A stretch of 64,000 nucleotides of DNA, taken from Telmatospirillum sp. Lineage in GTDB: Bacteria; Pseudomonadota; Alphaproteobacteria; Rhodospirillales; Magnetospirillaceae. The DNA lies in NCBI GenBank assembly GCA_009712185.1, contig WASQ01000075.1:40577-104576 (forward strand). Reading direction: 5' to 3'. The position numbers and the translations under genes were made by a program. The notes under the pieces were generated by a model that did not search any database, was not told the DNA's origin, and saw only the letters and a list, made by a program, of their open reading frames with translations. The stretch's first letter is position 1; the number at the start of each line of letters is the position of its first letter. Below are positions 29,760 to 38,419 of this stretch, one piece after another.

Positions 29760-30751
29760 AGGTCACCTCCAGTTGCACTGAGAGACAGGGTCTCCCGGGA
29801 AACGGCCGCCGCCGGCCCGCTGTCGCCAAGGGCGGCCAGCCACAAAGTCACCGTCAGGGGCCGCCCCGGAAGGTGGCGCACCCCGGAGGTTGCCAGTCCC
29901 GCCTGACGGCACCACTGGACGACCTCCTCGTCGGCAAATCCAAGCCGGCGGTGATTGTGCTCGGCCCGCAGGCTTTCGAGGTCGTGAGGGGCGAAATCGA
30001 CCACCAGCAAACGGCCGCCGGGTTTCAGGACGCGGGCCGCCTCCGCCAGCGCCGCCGCCGGCTCCTCGGCGAAATGCAGAACCTGATGAAAGGTCACCAG
30101 ATCGAAGGCGCCGTTTTCGAACGGCAGCCGGTACATATCGCCCGGACGGACCGAACAGTTACGGAGCCCGGCCGCCTCGATCCGGCTCCTCGCGACCGAG
30201 AGCATTTCGCGGGAGGCGTCGATGCCCTCGGCGAACTCCACCCGGGGCGCCAGCAATTCCAGAATCCGGCCTGTCCCGGTCCCGACATCGAGAAGTGTCC
30301 GCACCGGCCTGTCGCCCAGGGTCGCGACCAGGGCGGCCTCCACCTCGGCTTCGTCGATGTGGAGCGACCGCAACTCCGCCCAACGCACGGCATTGTTGCG
30401 AAAATAGACCGCCGCCGCCTCGGCACGGCCGCGCTTGATGGCGGCCAGCCGGATATTGTCGCGGGCGAGCAGCGTGTCCTCCTCTGCGGCGGCCAGATCG
30501 AGGGCGAGGCGGATCAGCGGCATCTGCGCGCCGCGATCGGCCAACCGGTAGAACACCCACGCGCCCTCGCGATAACGTTCCAGGAGACCGGCATCGCACA
30601 GCAGCTTCAAATGACGCGACACACCGGGCTGGCTTTGCCCGATAATCTCCACCATCTCGCTGACGGTCAGATCGCCTTGCGCGCACAACGCCAGCAGACG
30701 AAAACGCGACGGTTCTGCGGCGGCCCGCATGGCGGCAAGCACACCCTCCAT
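29756..30751 (-). CDS. ArsR-family regulator fused to a SAM-dependent methyltransferase domain
   Basis: 331 aa from the ATG of MEGVLAAMRAA, which has GGGAG six nt upstream; a start 21 nt earlier (MSIRELG) has GGAG only 2 nt away. The winged HTH is at about 10-85 (AEPSRFRLLALCAQGDLTVS, then GQSQPGVSRHLKLLCDAGLL). Residues about 130-290 are a class I methyltransferase fold with motif I LLDVGTGTGRILELL, EGIDAS, and VTFHQVLHFAEEP. Likely it senses SAM or S-adenosylhomocysteine and controls the methionine cycle, as proposed for related ArsR regulators in Proteobacteria; whether it methylates anything is unknown. First gene of the operon with metF and metH, behind a palindromic operator. Confidence 0.88.
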   Translation of the reverse strand: MEGVLAAMRAAAEPSRFRLLALCAQGDLTVSEMVEIIGQSQPGVSRHLKLLCDAGLLERYREGAWVFYRLADRGAQMPLIRLALDLAAAEEDTLLARDNIRLAAIKRGRAEAAAVYFRNNAVRWAELRSLHIDEAEVEAALVATLGDRPVRTLLDVGTGTGRILELLAPRVEFAEGIDASREMLSVARSRIEAAGLRNCSVRPGDMYRLPFENGAFDLVTFHQVLHFAEEPAAALAEAARVLKPGGRLLVVDFAPHDLESLRAEHNHRRLGFADEEVVQWCRQAGLATSGVRHLPGRPLTVTLWLAALGDSGPAAAVSRETLSLSATGGDL

Positions 30752-30778
30752 CCCCAACTCCCTTATGCTCATATCTCC

Positions 30779-30798
30779 ATATAAACATATCTTTATAT
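30779..30798. promoter_or_regulatory. AT-rich palindromic operator of the methionine operon
   Basis: ATATAAA (30779-30785) and TTTATAT (30792-30798) flank a 6-nt spacer, just upstream of the ArsR-methyltransferase gene. Size and symmetry fit an ArsR dimer site, so autoregulation is likely. The rest of the divergent gap (to 30985) holds GC-rich inverted repeats and a 12-bp palindrome AGTCCTAGGACT (30871-30882) of unknown role. No SAM-II or SAH riboswitch consensus seen. Confidence 0.7.
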
Positions 30799-30985
30799 AT
30801 TGATGAAGGAGAAATTTCAGCGCGCATATCCGGCGCTCCCACGCGCGTCCCTGCGCATGGATGCGCCGGTAGTCCTAGGACTCCGCTGGTTTTTTGCCCG
30901 GGGCTGTGCTACCCAGAACCGGCTGGTATGTCCTGCCCCCCCAGGAGCCCGCACTCTTGCGTAGCCAGATCTACGGAAAAAAAAC

Positions 30986-31780
30986 ATGCCATCCTCCCCC
31001 ATTGAAAAGATCGCATTGCGTCTGGGACTGGCCTTCATGGCCCTCCATCTCGCCGGTTGCGCAACAGCGCCGGACGACGACCCCGATGCAAAGGCGGAAT
31101 TCGAACAGATCAACGACCCGCTGGAACCCACCAACCGGGTGATCTTCTCTGCCAACCAGACGATCGACGAGTATCTGCTGCGCCCGGCCGCCCTCGGCTA
31201 CCGCGCGGTGATCCCCGCCTTCGGACGGGACCGCATCTCGGACTTTCTCGACAATCTGAAGATGCCCGTCTATCTCACCAACGACCTGCTGCAAGGCAAT
31301 TTCACGCTGGCCGGCGTCACGCTGGAACGCTTCGTCATCAACAGCAGCTTCGGCGTGTTCGGTCTGATGGATGTCGCCAACCCGATGGGAATTCCCGGAC
31401 ATCAGAGCGATTTCGGAGAAACGCTGGGCGTCTGGGGTATCGGCGAGGGACCTTATCTGGTCCTGCCCATCTTCGGGCCCTCCAACCCGCGCGACACCGT
31501 CGGGATGATCGCGGCCAGTTATATGGACCCCCTCGACTACTACACGCAGACGGGCGGTCGTCACTGGATGTACTGGACGCGTCTCGGCCTCAGCGGACTA
31601 TCCCAGCGTGAGGCTTATCTCGACGTGCTGGACGACGTTCAGCGCACCTCGCTCGATTATTACTCGGCAATGCGCAGCCTCTACCGGCAGCGCCGGGCGG
31701 CCCAGATCAATGGTGCCATCGACCCCGACAAATACACCGCCGCACCGGCAAAGCCGGCTGTCGGCGATGTGTCGCGCTGA
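30986..31780 (+). CDS. mlaA: MlaA (VacJ) outer-membrane phospholipid-retrieval lipoprotein
   Basis: A 264-aa lipoprotein. A short signal peptide ends in the lipobox LAGC (Cys about 24). The mature protein has the MlaA signature: INDPLEPTNRVIFSANQTID, LKMPVYLTNDLLQGNF, RFVINSSFGVFGLMDVA, QSDFGETLGVWGIGEGPYLVLPIFGPSNPRD, then VDP-like MDPLDYY. It forms a ring-like channel in the outer membrane that passes mislocalised phospholipids to MlaC. mlaC follows 36 nt later. The inner-membrane MlaFED genes are not in the window. Divergent from the methionine operon. Confidence 0.95.
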   Translation: MPSSPIEKIALRLGLAFMALHLAGCATAPDDDPDAKAEFEQINDPLEPTNRVIFSANQTIDEYLLRPAALGYRAVIPAFGRDRISDFLDNLKMPVYLTNDLLQGNFTLAGVTLERFVINSSFGVFGLMDVANPMGIPGHQSDFGETLGVWGIGEGPYLVLPIFGPSNPRDTVGMIAASYMDPLDYYTQTGGRHWMYWTRLGLSGLSQREAYLDVLDDVQRTSLDYYSAMRSLYRQRRAAQINGAIDPDKYTAAPAKPAVGDVSR

Positions 31781-31816
31781 GTCTGAAAAATATAAGGACA
31801 CGCAGGACCAGGACAT

Positions 31817-32446
31817 ATGATGGTTCGACGCCTTTTTCTCTCGCTGGCCGCAGCCTTTGTGCTCGCGGCCGGCACCTTCGCCGTCCCGGCGCATGCCCAG
31901 GACGGCGAAGCCGCCCAGAAATTCATCGCCGAGCTGGCCCGGCAGGCCATCACCACCGTGGCCGACCGGCAGCTTCCCCAGGCCGAACGGGAGTCCCGCT
32001 TCCGCAAGCTGTTCGTCACCGCCTTCGACCTCTCCGAGATCGGACGGTTCGTGTTGTCCAGATCCTGGCGGACCGCCACGCCCGATCAGCAGCAGGAGTT
32101 TCTCTCGCTGTTCGAGGACATCACCGTGCTCACCTGGGCGAAACGGTTCCAGGACTATAATGGCGAAAGCCTGGAGACCGGCGGCGTCACGCGGGACGGC
32201 GATCGCGGATGGGTCGTCGATTCCCACATTCTGCGCGCGCAGGGCCAGCAGATCCCGGTGCAGTGGAAGGTGAAACAGTCGGAGGACGGATCCTTTCGCG
32301 TCATCGACATCGTGGTCGAGGGGGTCAGCATGGCGATCACCCACCGGTCCGACTATGCTGCCGCCTTGCAGGCCAATGGCGGCAAGGTGGACGGTCTGCT
32401 GTCCACCATGCGCACCAAGCTCGATCAGTTGAAGGCGGCCGGCTGA
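31817..32446 (+). CDS. mlaC: MlaC periplasmic phospholipid-binding protein
   Basis: A 209-aa protein with a Sec signal peptide (RRLFLSLAAAFVLAAG...AHAQ, cleavage about residue 27). The mature part matches the MlaC/Ttg2D family: AAQKFIAELARQAITTVA, FRKLFVTAFDLSEIGRFVLSR, TWAKRFQDYNGESLETGG, then the conserved VDSHI and FRVIDIVVEGVSMAITHRSDY. It ferries phospholipids between MlaA and the inner-membrane MlaFEDB complex. It follows mlaA directly and ends at a strong hairpin, so mlaA-mlaC is a two-gene unit. Confidence 0.94.
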   Translation: MMVRRLFLSLAAAFVLAAGTFAVPAHAQDGEAAQKFIAELARQAITTVADRQLPQAERESRFRKLFVTAFDLSEIGRFVLSRSWRTATPDQQQEFLSLFEDITVLTWAKRFQDYNGESLETGGVTRDGDRGWVVDSHILRAQGQQIPVQWKVKQSEDGSFRVIDIVVEGVSMAITHRSDYAAALQANGGKVDGLLSTMRTKLDQLKAAG

Positions 32447-32488
32447 CTCCGCCCCTTCCGCCCGTCACACCGCGATGGCGGAGACATC

Positions 32489-32517
32489 CCTGACGTCCGG
32501 TCACCCCGGACGTCAGG
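32489..32517. terminator. Hairpin between convergent mlaC and MFS genes
   Basis: CCTGACGTCCGG (32489-32500) and CCGGACGTCAGG (32506-32517), perfect 12-bp stem, 5-nt loop. It sits 42 nt after mlaC and 107 nt after the MFS gene, so it may serve both. No long T run. Confidence 0.6.
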
Positions 32518-32623
32518 AGGTCCCGTCTCCTCTCCCTCCTTCCCGGCGGCCGGTCCGCCATCCCCCGATCCGGCACCGCCATAACCGGCCCCGGCTGGCT
32601 CATCTTCTTCAAGCCCGTCACAT

Positions 32624-34144
32624 TCAGATGCGGCGGCGGGCGCCGGTCAGCGCAATGGCTGCCGAGGTTGCGAACAGCAGGGCGGCCGCCACCGTCAGAA
32701 CGGTGCGAAACGCGACATCGAATGCGGTTCCCGCGGCGTCGACCAGGGCCAGAGCGACCTCTCCCCCCTGGGCCCGCGCCACCGAGAGGGCCGCGTCGAT
32801 CCCGTCCAGGGCCTCCTCTCCGGCGATCACGCCCGCCGGCAACTCCAGCGAAGCGCTGTAAACCGCCGCCAGGAGGCTTCCCAGAAGGGCAATTCCGATC
32901 GAGCCGCCCAATTCGTAGGAGACTTCCTCCAGGGAGGCGGCGGCGCCCGCGCTTCTCGCCGACGCCCCCGCCATGATGGCCGTCGAGGCCGCCGTCATGG
33001 CGGCACCGATACCGGCGCCGATCATGACGAAGGTGCCCGCCTGGGCGATAAGGCCGGCATCGGCGTCGGTGCCGGCCAGATGCGCCATGATTCCAAGACC
33101 CGCCAGGGCCAGCGAAAACCACAGGACCCGCACAGCCCCAAACGTCATCAGGAGAAGCCCGGCCAGTGGCCCGGCAACACAGGCGGCCAGGGGAATCGGC
33201 ACGATCGACAGCCCGGCCTGCAACGGCGTCAATCCCTGGACAAGCTGAAAGCGCTGGCTGAGCGCCAGCTCGATGCCGACCAGCGCGATCGTCGACATCA
33301 GGGCCGCCAGAACGCCAAGCGAAACCCCCGGATCGCGAAACAGGGAAAAATCGATGATCGGAGCCGTCGAGCGGCGCTGACCACGGATGAACAACACCAG
33401 GAACAGAGCCCCCGTTCCACCAGCCACCCAGACATCCGGCGGCAGGGACAGGTCGTCGCCGGCCGCCTGGATCGCATAAGTCACCCCGACAAGGCCGATC
33501 ATCACCTGAAGGGACGCGGCGGCATCGAAAGGCCGGTCGGCGTGGCCGCCGCCGGCCGGGCCCACCTTACGGGCCAGGATGAACGCCAGAACAGTGATCG
33601 GCACATTGATCAGGAAGACCGCCCCCCATGGGAAAAATTCCAGCAACGCGCCTCCGACCACCGGCCCGAACGCCGCGCCGCCGGCGGCCACGGCCGCCCA
33701 GACGCCGATGGCCAGCGCCCGCTCGCGCCGGTCGGAGAAACTCCGCCGGACGATGGCCAGCGTCGCCGGCATCATCAGTGCCGCGCCGACGGCCAGCAGA
33801 ACCCGGCCGCCGATCAGCACCTCCGCCGACGGAGCGAATGCCGCCAGAAGGGAGGCAAGCCCGAAAATCCACAGTCCGGACAGGAAGGGACGTCGCGCCC
33901 CGAACCGGTCGCACAAGGCGCCGGCCCCCGGTAGAAGGCCGGCGACCGTCAAGGGATAGGCATTCATGATCCACAGCTTGTCCGAAGCGGACGCCTTCAG
34001 ATCCCGGGTCAGGTCGGGAAGGGCGGTATAGAGAACCGCCATATCGATCACCACCAGCAACAACGCGCTTGAAACGGTCGCCAGCACCAGCCAGCGGACC
34101 GGAAAATTCACGCGGGAAAACACTTTAAAACCATCCTTTGGCAT
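32624..34144 (-). CDS. DHA2-family MFS drug:proton antiporter (14 TM)
   Basis: 506 aa from the ATG of MPKDGFKVFS; the frame is open to an ATG at 34192, but that start falls inside the putative operator, and neither start has a good SD. Major facilitator with about 14 hydrophobic helices, as in QacA/EmrB. Family features: VIDMAVLYTALPDLTRDL in TM1, motif A GALCDRFGARRPFL, the TM5 motif C-like stretch AVAAGGAAFGPVVGGAL, and FLINVPITVL. It probably exports lipophilic cations or similar compounds. Transcribed divergently from the TetR gene at 34219, a usual arrangement for pumps of this type. Confidence 0.93.
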   Translation of the reverse strand: MPKDGFKVFSRVNFPVRWLVLATVSSALLLVVIDMAVLYTALPDLTRDLKASASDKLWIMNAYPLTVAGLLPGAGALCDRFGARRPFLSGLWIFGLASLLAAFAPSAEVLIGGRVLLAVGAALMMPATLAIVRRSFSDRRERALAIGVWAAVAAGGAAFGPVVGGALLEFFPWGAVFLINVPITVLAFILARKVGPAGGGHADRPFDAAASLQVMIGLVGVTYAIQAAGDDLSLPPDVWVAGGTGALFLVLFIRGQRRSTAPIIDFSLFRDPGVSLGVLAALMSTIALVGIELALSQRFQLVQGLTPLQAGLSIVPIPLAACVAGPLAGLLLMTFGAVRVLWFSLALAGLGIMAHLAGTDADAGLIAQAGTFVMIGAGIGAAMTAASTAIMAGASARSAGAAASLEEVSYELGGSIGIALLGSLLAAVYSASLELPAGVIAGEEALDGIDAALSVARAQGGEVALALVDAAGTAFDVAFRTVLTVAAALLFATSAAIALTGARRRI

Positions 34145-34178
34145 TGCCGCCCGCCGGTCTTGACGGGCGGCCTTTCTC

Positions 34179-34200
34179 CAATATAAATACATACGTATTG
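34179..34200. promoter_or_regulatory. Probable TetR operator between pump and regulator
   Basis: An imperfect palindrome bounded by CAATA and TATTG, containing the perfect 8-bp palindrome ATACGTAT (34191-34198). It lies between the divergent MFS and TetR genes in an AT-rich patch. Binding by the adjacent regulator is inferred. Confidence 0.5.
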
Positions 34201-34218
34201 AATTAAAAGGGGGAGACG

Positions 34219-34815
34219 ATGGGACGCCGCAAAACCATTGACCGCGACGCTCTGCTGGACATGGCGGAGCGGATCGTCACCACACAGGGCGCGCAGGCCC
34301 TGACCATCGATGCCCTGGCCAAGGCGGCGGGCATCACCAAGGGCGGGGTGCAATACAGTTTCCGCACGAAGGACGCCTTGATCGACGCCCTGTTCGCCCG
34401 GTTTGGCGCCAGCTACGACCAGCGTTTCCGCGACATCGCCGGAGAGACCCCCGATCCGCTGACCTCGGTCCGGGCCCATGTCGAAGCCAGCCGCCGGGCC
34501 GATAAGGCGTCGGAGGCCAAGGCGGCGAGCCTGATGGCGGCGCTTCTCCAGACACCCGAACATCTGGCGTCCACCCGCGACTGGTATCGCAGCCGGATTG
34601 CCGATCTCGATACCGGCGTGGAGATCGGGCAGAGAGCACGCCTGGCGTTTCTGGCGACCGAAGGCGCCTTTCTCCTCCGTTTTCTGGGGCTGATGAACAT
34701 CGGCGATCCGGAATGGGCCGGTATCTTCCAGGATATCGCCGACCTGCTGCTCCCCTCTCCCGACCCGGAGCCCGGCGCGGGAAGGACGGGGCCGGACGGC
34801 CGGCCGGTCGCCTGA
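34219..34815 (+). CDS. TetR-family regulator of the MFS pump
   Basis: A 198-aa protein with an N-terminal TetR HTH (RDALLDMAERIVTTQGAQAL, then IDALAKAAGITKGGVQYSFR, about 10-55) and a helical C-terminal domain like TetR_C proteins (ASLMAALLQTPEHLAS, RLAFLATEGAFLLRFLGLM). The GVQYSF version of the recognition-helix end is common in regulators of DHA2 pumps, as I recall. The SD GGGGGAG (34208-34214) lies 4 nt before the ATG. Divergent from the pump with the shared operator between them. Confidence 0.93.
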   Translation: MGRRKTIDRDALLDMAERIVTTQGAQALTIDALAKAAGITKGGVQYSFRTKDALIDALFARFGASYDQRFRDIAGETPDPLTSVRAHVEASRRADKASEAKAASLMAALLQTPEHLASTRDWYRSRIADLDTGVEIGQRARLAFLATEGAFLLRFLGLMNIGDPEWAGIFQDIADLLLPSPDPEPGAGRTGPDGRPVA

Positions 34816-34866
34816 TTCAAGGGCCTGCCGCCCCACCTCCACAGGCGGAGAGCCCGCTCCCGGCTG

Positions 34867-37338
34867 TCAGGCCCGGTTGGCGGCGGCCCGGCGCGCCCGC
34901 TCTCCCAATGCCCCCGGCTTTTCCGGTTCGCGCAACAAGGCGGCCAGGGCCCGGGCCGACATCGGCGGACCATAAAGAAATCCCTGAACGTCCTCGCATC
35001 CCAGGTGCCGGAGGAACTCCTCCTGCCTCGACGTCTCCACCCCTTCCGCGACGACCCCGAATCCCAGCCGGTGCGCCATCGCGATGATCGCCCCGGCGAT
35101 ATCCCCGTTATTCCCCTGATCGGGCGCGTCCTGGATGAATCCCCGATCGATCTTGACCCTCTGGATCGGCAGCGCCTTCAGAGATTTCAGACAGGAATAG
35201 CCCGTCCCGAAATCGTCGATCGCCAGGGACACCCCCATATCCCGGATGGCATGGAGCGCGGGCGCGTTCTTGCGGTCGTCCTGCAGAACCGTCTCGGTAA
35301 CCTCGACCTCCAGCAGATCGGGGGGAATCTCCCAGTCGGCCAGGGCGGCGGCGATGACGTCGATAAGGGCATTGCACCGCATCTGCAGCGGAGAAACATT
35401 GACCGCCACTTTCGGCAGGGGCAGGCCCTGGCTCCGCCATTCGCGAAGCTGCCGGCAGGCCGACCGGATGACCCATTCGCCGATGTCGAGGATGAGGCCG
35501 CTCCGCTCCGCCACAGGGATGATCCGGTCGGCCCCCTGGAGCCCCATCCGGGGATGCTGCCAGCGGACCAGGGCCTCGACGCCGGTCATGGCCCCGCTTG
35601 CCAGCGCGAACTGCGGCTGGAAGAACAACCGCAGCTCTCCCTGCTCCAATCCCCGGCGCAGGTCCTGCTTCACGGTCATGTAGTCGACCGCGTTGGCGGT
35701 CATTTCGCTGGTATAGAAGGTATACCGTCCGCGCCCCTGATCTTTAGCCACATACATCGCCGTGTCGGCGGCGCGGATCAGGCCGTCGCAGTTGGTTCCG
35801 TCGTCGGGGAACAGGCTGATGCCGACACTGGCCGAGACGGTCAGTTCTCCGGCCGAGAGGACGACAGGCTGCGCCACCTGGGCGATGATCTTGCGGGCGA
35901 TGTCGGCGACATCCTCCACGCGCTCCACCCGTTCGATGATGACCATGAATTCGTCGCCGCCCAGGCGCGCCACCGTATCCTCGGCCCGCACCGCCCGGCG
36001 CATGCGTTGCGCGACCCCCTTCAGCAACTCGTCGCCGGTGGCATGCCCCAAAGTGTCGTTGATGGTCTTGAAATGATCGATGTCGACGAACAGCAAGCCG
36101 ACCCGGTGATGTCCCCGTTCGCACCGGTCGATCGCATGTTCAAGACGGTCCTGGGCAAGAAGGCGGTTGGGCAGACCGGTCAGGGGATCGTAATGAGCCA
36201 GGAACTTGAGTTCGGCCTCCGCTTTGCGGATGGCCGATACATCGGTACACACCGCCACGTAATGCGTGACGCGGCCGCCCGCCCCGGCGACGGAGACCAC
36301 TTTCAGCTCCAGCGGAAAACTTTCCCCGGTTTGCCGGACCGCGGCAACCTCTCCCTGCCAGACCCCGCTGTGACGCAGCGTCTGCTCGATCGCCCGCAAC
36401 CGCGTGTCAGGGGTCTCCGGGGTCCGGGCGAGAAGGGTCAACTTCCGGCCCAGGAGATCCTCCTCCCGATAGCCGCACATGGCGAGGAATCCCTGATTGA
36501 CCGAAAGGATCCGGAACGACCGGTCAAAAATCACCACCCCGTCCTGCAACGCCTCGAAGACCGTGGCCGCCTGACGCAGGCGCGCCTCGGCGGCCCTCTC
36601 GTCCGTGACATCCCGGACGACACCGACAACCCGTTTCACCCCATCCAGCTCGAAAATCCGCCCCTGGACCCGGAGCCACCGCCGCCCCCCTCTTTTCCGG
36701 TTGCGGAACTCGGCCTGACAAAGCTCCCCCTTCCCGATCACCCGATCGAACATGCGGACCACCGAAAGCCGGTCTTCGGGGCGGATCTGGCTGAGGAAAT
36801 CGTGCCAGCTTCGGGAAAACGCCTCTCCTGGGAATCCGAAAATCCGGCGGGCACGCCCTCCGGGCCGGATCTGCCGGCTTTCGGGGTCCAACTCCCAGGA
36901 CCCCATGTCCGCCGCGTCCAGCGCCAGACGCAAATGTTCCTCGCGGCGCATCAACTCCTGTTCGGCCGCGCGGCGCTCCAGGCACATCTGGATCGTCACA
37001 TGCAGCTCACGCTCCGAAAAGGGCTTCAGGATGTAGCCGAACGGCCCCGTGGCGCGGGCCCGTTCGATGGTGGGCTCCTCGGAATGGGCGGACAGAAAAA
37101 TCACCGGGATATGAAACTGCCGGCCGATCTCGCGGGCGGTGTCGATGCCATCCACCGATCCCTCCAGATGGATGTCCATCAGGACGACATGCGGACGGTG
37201 TTCGCCGGCCTGCCGCAGCGCCTGTTCCCCGCTGAAGGCGACCGCCACGACCTCATAACCCAGCCGGCCAAGCTGCTGACGCAGATGCAACGCGACGATC
37301 CGCTCGTCCTCCACCACCAGCACCTTGGATCCGGTCAT
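34867..37338 (-). CDS. Response regulator with REC-PAS-PAS-GGDEF-EAL domains
   Basis: An 823-aa cytoplasmic protein. REC (about 1-125): acidic pair D11/E12, phospho-acceptor D55 in VVLMDIHLEG, and K in ILKPFSE. PAS 1 (about 140-255, PAS_3-like: GSWELDPESRQ, RWLRVQGRIFE) and PAS 2 (about 265-380: FEALQDGVVIFDR, MCGYREEDLLG). GGDEF (about 390-545) has an intact GGDEF loop, DPLTGLPNR and DIDHFKTIND. EAL (about 560-805) retains EALVRW, NVSPLQM, EVTE, DDFGTGYSCL and KIDRGFI. Both c-di-GMP synthase and hydrolase centres look complete, so the output may switch with phosphorylation. It starts 13 nt after the kinase gene. Confidence 0.95.
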   Translation of the reverse strand: MTGSKVLVVEDERIVALHLRQQLGRLGYEVVAVAFSGEQALRQAGEHRPHVVLMDIHLEGSVDGIDTAREIGRQFHIPVIFLSAHSEEPTIERARATGPFGYILKPFSERELHVTIQMCLERRAAEQELMRREEHLRLALDAADMGSWELDPESRQIRPGGRARRIFGFPGEAFSRSWHDFLSQIRPEDRLSVVRMFDRVIGKGELCQAEFRNRKRGGRRWLRVQGRIFELDGVKRVVGVVRDVTDERAAEARLRQAATVFEALQDGVVIFDRSFRILSVNQGFLAMCGYREEDLLGRKLTLLARTPETPDTRLRAIEQTLRHSGVWQGEVAAVRQTGESFPLELKVVSVAGAGGRVTHYVAVCTDVSAIRKAEAELKFLAHYDPLTGLPNRLLAQDRLEHAIDRCERGHHRVGLLFVDIDHFKTINDTLGHATGDELLKGVAQRMRRAVRAEDTVARLGGDEFMVIIERVERVEDVADIARKIIAQVAQPVVLSAGELTVSASVGISLFPDDGTNCDGLIRAADTAMYVAKDQGRGRYTFYTSEMTANAVDYMTVKQDLRRGLEQGELRLFFQPQFALASGAMTGVEALVRWQHPRMGLQGADRIIPVAERSGLILDIGEWVIRSACRQLREWRSQGLPLPKVAVNVSPLQMRCNALIDVIAAALADWEIPPDLLEVEVTETVLQDDRKNAPALHAIRDMGVSLAIDDFGTGYSCLKSLKALPIQRVKIDRGFIQDAPDQGNNGDIAGAIIAMAHRLGFGVVAEGVETSRQEEFLRHLGCEDVQGFLYGPPMSARALAALLREPEKPGALGERARRAAANRA

Positions 37339-37351
37339 CGCGTCGTCCTTT

Positions 37352-38419
37352 TCACCGGTTGATCGGAAATGTCACCTGGAAGCGGGTCGGATTGCGGCGT
37401 GCCACGTCCAATGTTCCACCCAGTTGGTCGGGCAGCAGGGTGACCAGTTGCAGACCGAGCGTACGGCCGTCCGGCTCGAACAATGTCCTGTGGTCCGCAA
37501 TCCCCACCCCGTCGTCACTGACAGAGATCATCACCCGCCCCCCCGCCACCGGCAGCAGATCGACCTGGATGGATCCGGCACGACCGTTCGGAAAAGCGTG
37601 TTTCAGCGCATTGGAAATCAGTTCGTTGACGATCAGGCCGGAAGGAATGGCGCTGCTGATCGGCAGTTCCACGTCGACCGCGCCGACCGAAAGGGAGATC
37701 CGCAGGGGATCGGCGACATAGGCCGAGAGCAGCATCGGCACCAGATCGTCGAGAAACTCGCGGAAATTGACCCTGACGACATCGCGCGACTGGTAGAGGA
37801 TGCGGTGGATCAGGGCCATCGACTGGATCCTCCGCTGGGTGTCCCGTAACACCTCCAGCGCCAGCGGATCCTCGACGCGGGTGGTCAGCAGTTCGAGCAG
37901 ACTGGAGACAATCTGCAGATTGTTCTTCACCCGGTGATGGACCTCGTCGAGCAAAATCTCCTTTTCCCGAAGCGCTCCCCGGATCACCTCCTCCCGCTGC
38001 CGGTGATCGGATATGTCGACGATGGAACAAAGGGCCATCACGCCGCCATCGGCCGGAACCGGCGTCAATTCCACGACCACCGGAACCTCCACCCCGTCCT
38101 TGCGCAGGGCGAACAGGTCGTGCCCCACGCCCATCGGCCGCGTCGAGGGCGCGTTGCCGAAGGATGCCCGGTGATGGCCGTGCAGGCGGCGGAACCGTTC
38201 CGGGATCAATCCGTCGACCGGGCTGCCGGCAATGGCGCCCCTGTCAAATCCGAACAAGGCCTCCGCCCGGGAATTCGCCGACAGGACGATGCCATCGGTG
38301 CCGGTCAGGATCATCGCGTTGGGCGCCCATTCCATCAGGCGCGAAATCTCAGCCGGCGCGGCCGCCGCCGGTTCCGAAGCCCGGCCACCGTCCCCTGGAT
38401 CGTCGGCTTCCTCCGCCAT
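37352..38419 (-). CDS. PAS histidine kinase, HisKA_2/HWE type
   Basis: A 355-aa soluble sensor kinase. PAS domain (about 25-140: WAPNAMILTGTDGIVLSANSR, ALFGFDRGAIAGSPVD, FALRKDGVEVPVVVELTPV). The phospho-accepting helix has EVHHRVKNNLQIVSSLL (His about 160-161), the HisKA_2 pattern. The ATPase domain has the N box NELISNALKHAFP and G box SDDGVGI. No membrane segment, so a cytosolic signal is expected. The response regulator gene begins 13 nt downstream, so the two almost certainly form a pair that drives c-di-GMP turnover. Some kinases of this class act in reverse or as phosphatases. Confidence 0.94.
   Translation of the reverse strand: MAEEADDPGDGGRASEPAAAAPAEISRLMEWAPNAMILTGTDGIVLSANSRAEALFGFDRGAIAGSPVDGLIPERFRRLHGHHRASFGNAPSTRPMGVGHDLFALRKDGVEVPVVVELTPVPADGGVMALCSIVDISDHRQREEVIRGALREKEILLDEVHHRVKNNLQIVSSLLELLTTRVEDPLALEVLRDTQRRIQSMALIHRILYQSRDVVRVNFREFLDDLVPMLLSAYVADPLRISLSVGAVDVELPISSAIPSGLIVNELISNALKHAFPNGRAGSIQVDLLPVAGGRVMISVSDDGVGIADHRTLFEPDGRTLGLQLVTLLPDQLGGTLDVARRNPTRFQVTFPINR

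Noticed and set aside
30773..30985. A SAM or SAH riboswitch ahead of the methionine operon
   Set aside because: No conserved SAM-II or SAH core found on the - strand; the palindrome fits a protein operator better.
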